Shown piece after piece: positions 11,920 through 23,538 of a stretch of 64,000 nt of DNA. The DNA is taken from positions 338,683 through 402,682 of the forward strand of contig MNCI01023815.1 in NCBI GenBank assembly GCA_015680685.1. The letters are read 5' to 3'. This DNA comes from Gnetum montanum (lineage: Eukaryota > Streptophyta > Gnetopsida > Gnetales > Gnetaceae). The notes below the pieces were generated by a model. The model was given only the letters and a program-made list of their open reading frames with translations. It made no database searches and was not told the DNA's origin. Within the stretch, counting starts at the first letter, position 1. Every line of letters starts with the position of its first letter. Made by a program: the position numbers and the translations under genes.

Positions 11920-12225
11920 CATGATACCTCACGCTGCAGTTGCTCACGCTATAGTTGCCCACACTGTTTGTCAGCATCATGTAGCTTCTCACGCTGTCTG
12001 TCGATCACGCTGTAGTTGACTCACGTTGTAGCTTTTCACACTATCTGTCGGTCATGTTGCAGCTTCTCACGCTGTCTGTAGATCATGCTGCAGTTGACTC
12101 ATGCTGCAGCTTCTTACACTGTCTGTCGGTCATGCTATAGCTGCTCACGCTGTCTATCATGCTGTAGTTGCTCACGCTGTAGTTACTCACATTCAACTCA
12201 CCTAACCTAGTTTACTCACGTTCGC
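11920..12225 (+). repeat. CTCACGCTG motif array in the 5' leader
   Basis: About 15-20 irregularly spaced copies of CTCACGCTG and variants (CTCATGCTG, TCACACTG), often followed by TAGTTG or CAGCTTC. They lie between the PBS and the gag start. Not a strict tandem repeat: spacing varies between roughly 10 and 25 bases. Confidence 0.85.
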
Positions 12226-12226
12226 T

Positions 12227-14047
12227 ATGGAATCCTCCCAAATTAACCTAGTGACACTGCCGATCTCTAACTTTGGGGCTGAAACCTCTAACCTTGTGAC
12301 TGCTACGAAATCTATAATTGTTATTGAACAGATAAACCCCCAAGGCCCTACATGCTAGTCACTTAGGCTATAGGGCAAGGACCCTACCTATGCAACTCTT
12401 ACACCTTCATAATATAACTTCATCTGTGTGAAGATCCAAGCCAACTTGGCTATCGATCGTGTAGAAAGAGAGGCAAAAAGAAACTATGAGCTCATTCACA
12501 AAGGAGGTTGTGAGTACATCCCTTCAGCATTTGATATAATCCCTCTGTCTGAAAAACATCATAAGCTCATATCTCAACTTCTCATGGCAAGAAGTCAAGC
12601 CTTATAGTTACCTCCTATAGACCCTCATAGTGGAGAGGAGGAGGATGACTTTGTAGCCCAATCTGAGCATGGGGACTCATACCATACCGTCAGCCCTCAC
12701 GCCCATACGAACTCATTATTCCATCCTTTTTTGGAAGAAAATGTGCTTCCTCCTTTATCTGCAAACACTCGAGCACTAGTTTCTCTAGAGGAAATACCCA
12801 TTGCCATTTCGACCTTCACTATGCATAACATTCAACTTGATGCGTTAGTCCCCATCATATCCCCACAAGGGCAGCCTTGACAACCCCTTTCCCAAACTAA
12901 CGTAGGGTCAATCTTCCAACCTCAGGTGATTGGGATGCCATCTATCATACCAGCTTCCACATCTGCCCATTACATACCACAAGTGCAAATTCATGGTGCA
13001 CCATTGAACACTTTGGCCTAACATGTTCAAGGTGTCACCTCACAACCTGTTGTTGGGCAATGTGTCTTAGCATTGGTTCAACACCATCAACCTCCTCATT
13101 ATAGTGTACCACACCTTGCAGTCTCATCTATGAATGTTGCTCCACCACAGCAAACGACAACCCAATAATCTCTCTTTCCACAAATGATGCAACAATTGAA
13201 TCATTATCAATCACCACAAACTCAACCCACTGGTTTTCCTACAGCCCAAGAGTGGGCAGACATAAAAAAAATGATGCACTCATTAGCAAAAGAATTAAAG
13301 TGCCTCAAAACTATAAACACAGAGGAAGTCAAAGTGTTGGATTTCTACTAAGATGATCCAATTGACCCCTCAATTCCTCCATTAACCTTGCCTAAGGGAG
13401 TTTCATTACCCCATCTAACCAAGTACAATGGGGAGGGAGACCCAAACGCTCACCTAGTAACATTTCGAACAAAATTTCTATTACTTCAGGCATGGCCTCA
13501 TGTAATTATGTGTGTCTTTGCTATGTCCTTAACGGGAAAAGCCTTAGACTGGTACCGAGATTTACCCCGTAGCTCCATATCTCCTCTAGAGGACTTGTTG
13601 CACAAATTTGTTACTTGTTTCAAGTACAATCTAAATCCTGAAGCCACGTTGGATAGCTTGATTCAAATTAAAAAAGCGCCATTAGAATCGGCACAGAAAT
13701 TTATCCAAAGGTGGAGTGCAGCCTTGAATGAGCTTCACGAGCCCCTCCCCAAAACATGTCTACTTACCATCCTTAAAGTGGCTGTAAATGACTTTATCAA
13801 ATCGAGAATTTATTATTTGAAAGCCCATACATTGAGCCAAGCATTTGTGAAAATTAAGGATATAGAAGAGGCGGCACAAACAAGAAATGACCCAACCTAC
13901 TTGACCTTTAGGAGCCAACATATGAGGAAAGATAAATCCAAAACAACCATAGCAACAGTGGCCAAGATAGCCCGACCTAACCATCTAGGACAAAAAGAAA
14001 AACAAAAGAAATACACCTGCACCTACACCCGAAACTTCCTCAAATAG
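12227..14047 (+). pseudogene. gag (capsid) of the Tat/Ogre element, full frame with stops
   Basis: An ATG at 12,227 is in the same frame as the long open segment 13,388-14,047, so the whole is one gag frame broken by about six stops and no visible frameshift. The N-terminal part is Pro/Gln-rich. The capsid core carries PHLTKYNGEGDPNAHL, FAMSLTGKALDWYRDLP, FKYNLNPEATLDSLIQIKK and HTLSQAFVKIKDIEEAA, all typical retrotransposon gag (Tat lineage) signatures. Several stops (for example after EEVKVLDFY) fit single base changes. The protein would form the particle that packages element RNA. Confidence 0.85.
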
Positions 14048-14216
14048 AAACACCAACATGGGTCACACCCATACATTTGAAAGAAAAGATCCCGCTCAAC
14101 ATACACCCTTGCCTATGAAGCCTGCACAATTGCTTGATCAACTTCTAAAGGTTGGGTTAATTAAACATAAACAAATGTCTCCCGTGGTGTTGCAAAAACA
14201 TGATTGATTCTATGAG

Positions 14217-14510
14217 TTGGCCAAGAACCTAGCCTTAGCAATAGCTAATGAACCCCCCATTCCGAGAGGCTTTAGGTTGGATAGATTTTGTGAATATCAC
14301 CAATGGTGTGGTCATGGGACTGATTACTGTTTCACCTTGAAACAGGATATACAATGCATGATTGACAGGGGTGAAGTAGTATTCAATGAGGCAAACCCAG
14401 TAAGATCCCAAAACCAACCCATGGGAGTCTACAAGGATCCCCTTAATACCAATGATGCACCATATGTGATTAATACTATCCATGTGGAGAATAGACAAGA
14501 CGTCCCATGA
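14217..14510 (+). pseudogene. gag C-terminus with zinc-knuckle-like motif
   Basis: Open segment in a different frame from gag, so at least one frameshift lies near 14,050-14,210. It contains RFCEYHQWCGHGTDYCFTLK, the C-x2-H...GH-x-T-x2-C-x2-LK pattern found at the nucleocapsid end of Tat/Athila gag proteins, followed by DIQCMIDRGEV. Segments 14,510-15,290 are Pro-rich linker with stops. Confidence 0.75.
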
Positions 14511-15290
14511 AAACCTTTCGTGATTCGTAGACCTTCAGAAAACATACCTACCCCAACATCTCCTGAAACCCGTTTCATCATACGTACATTCCCCACACCT
14601 CAAAAACCATTCGTTATCCGCGTACCTCCTTCCATTGCAGCAACAACCACAGCATTTGAAAACTGACCCATTTCTTTTGTGATTCAGGTACCAAAACACC
14701 CTGACACACAACCCACCTCTGTTCCCCCATGACCTTTATGAGAGCGTCTTGCTGATAGACTAACAAGAGAGCGCCTGGAAAGAGAAAACCATGAGCACAG
14801 ATTAGGACCATGAAAATCCACATCGTTGAACGCTGTTCCCATGAGTCTGTCCATTAATGAGCCTAGTATGAGTCATCAAAATGAGGATAATGTCACGGGT
14901 TGTGTCCTGAACCCAACATCTTCAATTACCAACACAAAAATTCCTCCACGAGAAATACAAATGTTGGGTCAAATGGACCAAATCTCCATAGACAAGAGTG
15001 CCCCAAACGGTAAAGACCTAGCAAGCGCGTTGACCCAGGTCACACAAGCCTTAAAATAAAAGAACACTTCTTTAAGTCTGTATGACCTAGTAATGACTTC
15101 ACCAGTACATCAAGAAGCTCTTGTACGAATGCTAACTTCGATCCCTGTTAGTGAGGACCTTCATGTAGACAAAAAATCCATTTATGCAGTATTGTCCCCG
15201 CAACCTTAGGAATCAAAGACTACGTCCCTAGAGTTTCGTGCTAAGGACATTAAGTTAGATGAGAAAATAGGAGAAGTCACCACAGCCCCT

Positions 15291-15965
15291 ATGTTCATAA
15301 CGATACAAGTCAATCATTTCAAGATACGTAGGATGCATGTCGATGATGGTGCGGTGACAAACGTAATACCTTTTCCTGTCATCGAAAAACTAGGACTTAT
15401 TGAACAAATACAGCCCACGATAACTTCTTTTCTAAAATCCTTCAGTGGTTCCTATGTTGGGGTGAAAGGTATGGTTACGTTAGATTTCATAGCTAGGGAC
15501 CAGTTCCCCATGACAGCTAAATTCATAGTAGTTGATGAAATGCCAGGGTTCAACCTTATTCTAGGGCATCCCTGGCTGGCCCAGCTTAGAGCTGTATCCT
15601 CATCAATCCATCAGGAGATCCACCTACCTTACAAGGGTGGTGAAATCATCATACATGGGGATACAATAGTATCACTCACTTCCTCACACCCTGAGGTAGA
15701 TCAAGAGTCAAAAATTGAGTTCGTTGAGCCTAAGTAAGGAACTATGAGCATACCTCAAGACATCAACCCAATGTTAACTCACAATCCTACTAAAACTGAG
15801 GAAGCACCAGACAACACAAACATAGGAGCCATTCCTACTGATGTCTCTTGGTTGGAATTACCCTTTGACATCACCGATGAAGGGGAAGGTGAGTATAAGA
15901 TCATACTTACATGCCCAACCCCACATGTCAAGCTACAAAAGGTTAAGAGGCAGCTCAAGAACTAG
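15291..15965 (+). pseudogene. Retropepsin-type aspartic protease of the Tat/Ogre element
   Basis: Carries MHVDDGAVTNVIPFPVIEKLG (protease D-x-G-A active site, here DDGA) and, about 60 residues later, FNLILGHPWLAQLRAVSSS followed by HQEIHLPY: the second conserved block, usually ILGRPWL...AVPSTLHQ. A single stop separates it from a short acidic tail (15,744-15,965). It lies in the same frame as 14,217-14,510. It cleaves the Gag-Pol polyprotein in the particle. The frame ends near a good splice donor at 15,942. Confidence 0.85.
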
Positions 15966-16009
15966 AACAAATCACTAGATGTCCAAAATAACATTAAACT
16001 ACCGATTGT

Positions 16010-16240
16010 CTGGTACAACGTTAAACTACCAGCAAACATCCACAATGACGTTAAACTAGCCACGATCAGAAATGGCCGGTTCCTTTTAAAAGTTTTCTAA
16101 AACTGTTATTGCTTTTGGCCCACTATGGCATAAAACTGGTAATCTTTCTTTCTTTAATAACAACAGTCCACCATGACTTTAAACTATTGTGCATAGCCCG
16201 AAATGGCTTTAAACTAGGATCCAATACGTCACAAGTTTAC
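16010..16240 (+). repeat. ATGAC-N-TAAACT motif cluster (left spacer)
   Basis: Five or more irregular copies of AATGACGTTAAACT, CATGACTTTAAACT, TGGCTTTAAACTAG and TGGCATAAAACTGG. The same motif recurs at 22,140-22,205 and 25,829-26,880. Confidence 0.7.
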
Positions 16241-16677
16241 AAGCATTCACTACATTATGTCAAAATTTTAGTTTAAATGATACAAGTTGCAATCTCAACT
16301 TATGCCTTCTCATTACTTTCTTCTTTTACAAGTATTGATTTATATTTTGTTTCCCCATTTTTTACATTTGGCTACATGCATATGTTCACGATAATCCTTG
16401 AAAAAGCAAATAAAAAGAGAAAACATACAAAAATAAAAAAAATGATACGTCAATATGGTAGCAAGATTCCAACATGTTATGCCACAACTAGGTTCATGTT
16501 ATTACATTTGTCAACTATATGTTTCCATCAAACATTCAAAAATCCAAAACATTTAATAGCTAAAGTTTGATTAACAATAAGCTCATGGAGAGGGCTGGTC
16601 CCCAACATCCTCTTCATCATCCACTCTCGCTCCACTGGGGCCAGCTCCATCATTAACATGTCCCTATAACAGAAAAC

Positions 16678-16832
16678 AGAAAACAAACAAAAAAATAGGT
16701 AAGAGTAGTAAAGCAAATCATAAACAAAAAACTAAGAAAAACAGTAACACTAACAATGAAAACAACAAAACCATACAAAANTGTTTATGATTTGCTTTAC
16801 TACTCTTACCTATTTTTTTGTTTGTTTTCTAN
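16678..16832. other. 49 bp inverted duplication bounded by single Ns (probable assembly artefact)
   Basis: 16,782-16,830 is the exact reverse complement of 16,678-16,726. The second copy is framed by an N at 16,781 and another at 16,832. This looks like a gap-filled or scaffold-joined sequence rather than biology. Confidence 0.75.
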
Positions 16833-19800
16833 CAGTAATAATGATTCTCTCAGGAGATCCCTCCACCTCGATGCACTTGATGAACCTATCATAAGCAGGC
16901 TGCAAGCCTAACCCATCGATGAACATCTCCATCCGATGATGTTCAACTGACTTCTCCTTCAGCCATTTCTTATATTGATGCTTGTGGTCCTTTTGGTCTT
17001 GGACCCATTTCTGCACCTTTGCAACAAAGGACTTCCAGTCATGACATTTCCTATTTAGCAAGTCCATCTGTGCTCTTTGTTCTGCTAAGTACCATGTCAC
17101 TTGCACTTTACTATTCAAAACTATCCAGTAGCATGCATAGGTGATTTTAGATGTGCACCAAGTGCTATCACCAGACAGTCTTGCAGCAGCAAGATCGTAA
17201 CGGGACTGGAGATCCCTTTTCTCCTCCCTCTCCTTCGCTAGTGCTTCCTTCAATGAATGAACCTCGTCCCATAAATACTCAACCGAACGCCTACAAGTCT
17301 AGAGCAACTTGGCGTTCTGTACGACGCAACCGGAAACTGCATCGTACACATTTCTTGGGACTTGCTCAATATTCCCTGGCAGTTTAGGGAGAGCATCAAT
17401 GTGAGTAGCTTTAGAAGGATCCCATTAGAGCTTGGTACCTGCAGGTGTAAGCACCACACACATGAATCACCTAAAATAAGAATGAATGCAAAGAAACACA
17501 AATAAAACTAGACACTTAGCATAATAGGCAATGTACACATATCTAGTTTTGGATGAGCTTCTTGTAGGTGAGCGACCACATCATTAACGATGCCCTTAAC
17601 AAAGTCCATTTTTCTAGGCATCTCAGGCCATGGCCTTAGCTGGTCAGTTGATGTGGGACAAGTAGGGGAGGTCGCCTCAATAGGAACCTACGATCTTGAC
17701 ACCTCTGCCTAAAATGTATGTGCCTCAGAAATCTCAACATCTACCTCTGATGTTAGAGATAATCAAGATAATCAAGAACAACACATGAAAATTAAAGGGT
17801 ACAAAAACATGGATTATGCTAAAAGGGACATACTGAAAAGCCCTTTGCTATTTAGCTTGGGCAGATCACCAAGCTGCAAAGACCCATCAAAGAAGCCATC
17901 GAAAACACCTCTTTTGTCACTTGAATTCCTAAGTGCATCCAAAGCCTCTGCAAGCTTTGCCCCCATGACGTTTGTTACATCCTCCTCTTGCAAGGCGAGA
18001 GGTTCTTCGATCATTTCTTCTCTTTCCTTCGCCTCTTTCTACGGCCCTGTGACAACCACTTCAGGATCAACCATCGGGGCCAAAGTTTCTCTCTCTCTCT
18101 CAGGACTTTCCTCTAATACTTCCAAAATCTTAGAGTTAGTATGACATAGTATATATAATGTAAAAACAAAAAACAACAAACAATGAAATAAATAAATAAA
18201 TATATAACAATGAGAATGCTTACCTTCCACTGGCAGTACAAACGAAATCTTCTTTGCTCTTGGTGGTATGACATCTGGAGCAGGCTTCCTTGGATGTTCT
18301 TTCCTGTTCACCTTTGTGTTGGACTTCCCAACAGTCTCACCAATAAAATTTTTAGCCCTTTTAACAGACATGCACAGCCTAGGTGGTTCCAATCCCAAAC
18401 TATCATGGGAATAATGGGAACGGCTGGCCACACCTCCACTAGTAACTAATACTGATTCCTCAATGTCTTTTGGTGGGTCCTGGGATTTAATGGTGCTAGA
18501 CAAATGGCGAATCCAAGGACGGGACAATTGTGAACTATCCCTCAAAACATAGTGGTTATCATCATAAACTACTAGGAATTCAGAAAACCTACGTAGATAC
18601 CCCACGAAGAAAGCAAATGTAAAATGGGATTTAGCATGGATGTTCAAACGTAACCTGATGATCTCCCCACGAAAACTAGATGAAAGAAATTGTGCCCAGT
18701 TGTAGCGCATGCCTATCTCTAAAACTACATGCATGACATGCACGGACTCGATCGCAAGGTTTCTTCGTTGAAAAAGAGATTTGGGGAACGCCTGTGCCTG
18801 GAAGAAAGGATACAGGAAGTTCATCCACTAATCGAGTATCATCTCACATGGCAAAGCCCTTACGACCCCGAGACACACCTAACCACTGCTCAAGCTCTCT
18901 TATAACTTGGTCCTCGTTAGTTGCCCTATCTATAGTCACCTTGGCACCATCCATGGGCATGCCAAAAAGATCAAAAAGGAATTCAATGGTTAGGTGGAAA
19001 GATACCTTAACCCCTCGAACCCATGTGCTAAAATGGGAAGCATCATCATTGAAAGAATCAACAATAGTGAGCATCTCAGTGACCGGAATACTAGGAGTCA
19101 AAGCTGTGAATAAGTCCATTAGACCTACCCGAGTAAGGTGGCTGATGATCAAATCAGAAGCTTTCTTTTGCAACCATTTTTGTGATTGCTCTACCTCCCC
19201 ATATTTCATAAAAAGGGTGGCCTCAATGCGCCCTGTTATAATAGTAACTTCTTCGGGAGGTATAACTGCTGTAAAAAGAAGACATAGAGTGAAAAGTTAA
19301 AAACATAGTACATGATAATGCAACAAAAAAAAAGAAAATGGAGTCTAGAGTGTGGTCATTTACCATCAGTAAGTGGTGTAGGTGGGGTAGGTGCAGGATC
19401 AAATCTTTGAGGGAAGATTAACCCATTAGAAGACCAATCCTCGTGTAACCAACCACGAACTTGGCAGTGCTCAAAGGCTCTTGAAAACTGCCTATGGAAG
19501 TCAACAAGGGCCACCTTTGTCTGGTCCAACACTGTGGTGTGAAGAATGGGGTCCACCATGAATGTCTCTAATGCTGTGCATGCCAAGGCAAGCCCACCAT
19601 CATCATCGTGCATCCCATGTTCATAAAAATGGGGCCTGCATAGGAAAACAACATTTACATTAGATGATGACACAAAATTCAAAAAAGAAATCAAAATCTA
19701 AGGTAAGACACAAAGGAGCACACCTGTTCACTCTATATACTGTCCCAAGTGGGTTCTAGAATAGAGTGTGCACACGGAAGGCTAAGAAAAGTGTGTTGCT

Positions 19801-21639
19801 GCTATTATAATGAATACAAGTAGGCAACGCCCACACATGAGTCAAGGGACATGTAGATCTAGGACCCTCAGCAGGGCCTCCCCCAACCTTAAAAAGTCCC
19901 TCATCGATATCAGTGATAAAGGCAAGCATGCCTTGTGTAGAACCGGGCAACATTGTTTCGATGATGTCACAAGCCAACTGCTCACTCAGGTGAGACCCTA
20001 TTACCACACTAAAATTTTGCAGGATGAAGGATAAAAATGAATTAACACCAGGGCAGAACCATATCACATGGGGCCCAATGCGCATGTCATAGAGAGGTGT
20101 GTTCGATCCAAAGGGGCCAAACCAAGCAAGTACGCCAATAAGCTCAACTACAAGAAGAGAAGATTTAGGTCCCCTACATATAGCCAAAAACATTAGGTAA
20201 GTGAAGAATATAAGTGCTAACAATAGGGAAAAAATCACAAAAAACCAAAAATCACATGAAGAAATACTTTAAATGCACAGCTTCACCCCATGAGACAAGG
20301 ACACCAACATCTATTTAGTGTATCTGACGGTCATTGGGGTACATTGAAATTCATTTCACAAGTAAAATCCACACATGTAATGGGTATCCAGGAAACAACG
20401 TACATCTTCACATTTCAACGAACTCATGTTGGGCCTTCTAGCAAGCTCAGGCTGTGGCCAAACAACTCATGTTGGAAGGTTGTGGCCAAACAACTCATGC
20501 TGAGCCTTCCCCCTAACTCACGTTAGCGTGTTGAACTCGCACTTGCGCAAGATCCTGTCCAAACATTCACACTAGAGCCTGTCCACTCACTCATGCTGAG
20601 AATTGGCAGATTACACTAATAGAACATGCGTAGTTGCTCCTCTAAACAACCGGGGTTGGATAACGACTCCCTGCCAAGAGGGTCCTCGGGCCCAAGCACA
20701 AGTGAAAATCACTCTCTTGCCACTTTCCTACCTGTAGACTCACAGACCCATGAGCACAATAACGTGGCTCACACTTCCCCTACGATGGCTTTCCCCTTCT
20801 TCCGGCACTCATGCTGCCAAGAAAATTGGTGCCCAAGCCCCAAAAATGCCAATGAACCATGTGGCCCAAATGCCCAAAAGAAAAACCCACACCGCAAGAA
20901 GCCCCAAAAGCCCAAATTTATAGATCATGCTGCCCTACCCCAAAAGCCCAAATTTGCAGCTCATGCTGCCAAGCCCCAAAAGCCCAAATTTGCAACTCAT
21001 GCTGCCAAACCCCAAAAGCCCAAATTTGTAGCTCACGCTGCCCTGCCCTAGAACCCCCTCGTTTGCAGCTCACGCTGCCCAAGACGTTGGTGACCACGTT
21101 GAAGAGAAGAGAAAAATTGACGCTGAAGATTCCCCAATAATGCAGCTCACGCTGCAAGCAAATGGAAAACTAGCATTCCCCTGCACTCATGTTGACTCTC
21201 CCTTCTCCTAGCACCTAGGAAAGCCAACAAACCCTGTGAACTAAGATGCCCAGGAAAACCCAAAAACTCCACGTTGCCAAAATGCCTCAAAAGCCCATAA
21301 TGTAGGAAGCCCTAAACACACATGTCATTCTAGACATTCCTAGCACTCATGCCCTACACACACACCCTAAGTGCTCACGTTGACGTCAAAAATCCTAGAT
21401 AAATCACAAAGAAACCCAAAAATCAAAGCATAAGAACTCTACCCTAAGTAACGTTGTCCACAAAAAAAAGCCGAGAAAAGCAAGAGAAAACAAATCTACC
21501 TAAGCAAGGCCCCACTCCACGTTGGAATCCTAGCTTGGAGGAGACACTGGAGAAGCTCTTCACTCTCCTCCATAAATGACAGATCTACCTGCCTCTTCCC
21601 CTTGTCCCGGCTTGCCGTTCCTCTACCCTTGTCCTTCAT
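16810..21639 (-). pseudogene. Antisense multi-exon retroelement gene inside the Tat/Ogre element
   Basis: Read on the minus strand. Exon 1 runs 21,639 (ATG, MKDKGRGTASRDKGKRQ) to 21,500. Exon 2 is 20,173-19,724, exon 3 is 19,635-19,364, and exon 4 is 19,268-18,224. Exon 5 is 18,118-17,834 (GTATGT donor). A Lys/Glu-rich coiled-coil-like segment follows at 17,253-16,810. Each intron has GT-AG ends, and the four junctions between exons 1 and 5 all keep codon phase. Exon 4 carries SHFSTWVRGVKVSF and FDLFGMPMDG, reminiscent of plant-mobile-domain or 'putative plant transposon protein' families that occur in Gypsy elements. Damage: a TAG at 19,756, a TGA at 18,844, a frameshift between 18,846 and 18,824, and a TAG at about 18,038. 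Function unknown. Confidence 0.7.
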
Positions 21640-21730
21640 GTTGCCTTGCTCGCGTGGACGCTGACATTGTAGCTCACATTGCACGACATTGTAGCGCACG
21701 CTGTAGTTCAAATTTCTAGGAACTCACGCT
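20400..21730. repeat. CTCATGCTG/CTCACGCTG-rich segment
   Basis: Dozens of copies of the same nonamer family seen in the LTRs and 5' leader (ACTCATGTTG, CTCACGCTGCC, CTCACGTTG) scattered through Pro/Lys-rich low-complexity DNA. It spans the first intron and first exon of the antisense gene. The open plus-strand frame 20,626-21,051 is compositional and not called as a gene. Confidence 0.75.
20901..21048 (+). repeat. 36 bp minisatellite, about four units
   Basis: Each unit reads CCCCAAAAGCCCAAATTT followed by a variable GCAGCTCATGCTGCC-like half, so each unit contains one CTCATGCTG motif. Read on the plus strand it gives repeated KPQKPKFAAHAA peptides. The period is an exact multiple of three. 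Confidence 0.85.
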
Positions 21731-21759
21731 AACAGAAATAAGGCATTGTACTCCAAAAC

Positions 21760-22320
21760 CCTCCTTTTCTAACCCCTAATATTCTCAATTTAATTTAATT
21801 TAATTTATTATCTTTCATTTTATTTCCTCTTTTTATTTTAATTTTACCTCACCATGTTTCATTTTGTGTGCATGTTACTGTTTATGTCATCTTTGCCTTA
21901 TGCTTGCCTAATATTCTTTATTATTCTAGCCTTTGGAGATGAGGCCCAAAAATTCTTATGAAAAAGAGGAGAAAAATGCAAAAATTAATAAGAAAAATAA
22001 ATATATATATATAAACATATAGAAATATGTAACGATGTGCATAAAATTCATAAAACATTAAAATCTCGTAAACTTATCATTCACACAAAGTTTCAAAAAA
22101 TCAAAAATGCTCTATGCACTCATGACAAGTCAACATAAATATTACTGGCCTAGTATGGCCTTAAACTGCCATGTGGCCTGGTACGGCCTAAAACTGCCAT
22201 GACTACCGCTGCATCTCCCAATTTTTTCAAGTACATAGTTTGATTACCCTATGTTCGTTTACATTTAGTAACTCTTTTGCCAAGGGGGTGTCTCTTATTT
22301 TGCTCCTGTTTTAAATTGGC
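21760..22320. other. AT-rich spacer before RT
   Basis: AATTTAATTTAATTT and TATATATATA tracts, an ATGGCCTTAAACTGCC/ACGGCCTAAAACTGCC motif pair at 22,150-22,205, and the putative splice acceptor tract at the right end. No coding sequence seen. Confidence 0.6.
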
Positions 22321-22332
22321 AGGAGCAAGCAC

Positions 22333-23538
22333 ATGGCCACCAAGAATATCCTTTCAACATTGTCTCTCAGTGGACCATACGAGGAGATAAAAAGAGCAAT
22401 CAATCCAGAATCCTTAGATCTAGACCCATCCACTTATACTAATTTAATAGCCTTCACTCAAGAAACATCAAACTGGCCTAAAAATGTGACTAAGACTTTG
22501 GATCTAGAAGCTGAAAATATCACTGAAGATCCTCTAGCTGAAATCCCCATTATTACAGTCAATGGCAAAGTTAGAACATTGAAATTAAGTGCCCTACTAG
22601 ACTCGCAACTCATAGGTAACATCACTCAAGTGTTAAAAGACAACATAAAAACATTCACATGGTCATATACCAACATGCCAGGATTAGACCCCCGAATCTT
22701 CCAACACAACATCATTCTCGATGAAAAAATTAAACGAGTAAAACAAAAGGCACATAAGGTTAGACCTGAGGTGGCTTTGGCCGTCCGTGCTAAAATCACA
22801 AAGCTCTACCAAGCTAGTTTCATCCTGGTTGTTGACTATTTCAATTGGGTATCAAACATTGTTGTAGTCCCTAAGAAGAACGGTAGTATACACATATGCA
22901 TCGACTTCCGTGACCTTAACACAGCCACTATAAAGGATGACTTCCCACTACCTAGCATTAATCAACTTATTGACACAACTACTGGACATGCACTATTATC
23001 CTTTATGGATGGATTTTTGGGATACAACCAAATAAGAATCAATCTGGAACATCAACTCAGAACAACTTTCAGGATACCTTGGGGTACATTTTGTTATACA
23101 ATGATGTCATTTGGCCTTAAAAATGTAGGAGCTACATATCAACGAGCAATGGCATATATATTTAGCGATTACATGCTCAACTTGCTCAATGATTACGTTG
23201 ATGATATTGTGGTTAAATCTAAAGCAAATGAACAACATGCGAAAGATCTAGACCTAGTGCTTAAATGTTGTCTCAAATATGACCTTAGAATCAATCCAAA
23301 GAAGTGTGTCTTTGGTGTCAAAACGAGCAAGATGCTTAGTTTCATAATCTCTGAAACAGGAACACGAGTAGACCTTGATAAAGTTAAGGCAATAACTAAT
23401 ATGCAACCACCAAAAAACCTTACTGAACTACGTGGTCTCCAAGGTAGACTGCAATTCATAAGACGCTTTATCGAAAGACTGATAGATAAGTTGAGACCCA
23501 TGCAACACCTATTACAAAAAAATGTACATTTCCAATAG
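22333..23538 (+). pseudogene. Reverse transcriptase domain of Tat/Ogre pol
   Basis: 401 codons are open from ATG 22,333. Motifs in order: VVVPKKNGSIHICIDFRDLN, DDFPLPSINQLID, LSFMDGFLGYNQI, GTFCYTMMSFGLKNVGATYQR, LNDYVDDIVVKS (catalytic YVDD intact) and LRINPKKCVFGV, then LRGLQGRLQFIRRFI. These are the Ty3/Gypsy RT blocks. The domain copies element RNA into DNA. The frame continues without frameshift through RNase H and integrase to 25,809, broken only by stops. The first two stops lie just after this domain. Confidence 0.95.

Larger units (their letters stand above)
15942..22322 (+). other. Putative pol intron between protease and RT
   Basis: The donor AAAAG|GTTAAG at 15,942 sits near the end of the protease frame. 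The acceptor, a T-rich tract followed by AATTGGCAG|GAGCAAGC, ends at 22,322, eleven bases before the RT frame opens. No sense pol motif lies between them. Ogre elements are known to splice an intron at this junction. At about 6.4 kb this would be unusually long because it holds the antisense gene. Splicing is inferred, not shown. Confidence 0.45.

Noticed and set aside
20626-21051. 141-codon plus-strand ORF as a gene
   Set aside because: Composition is driven by the 36 bp minisatellite and CTCATGCTG motifs. No domain. Kept as a repeat.
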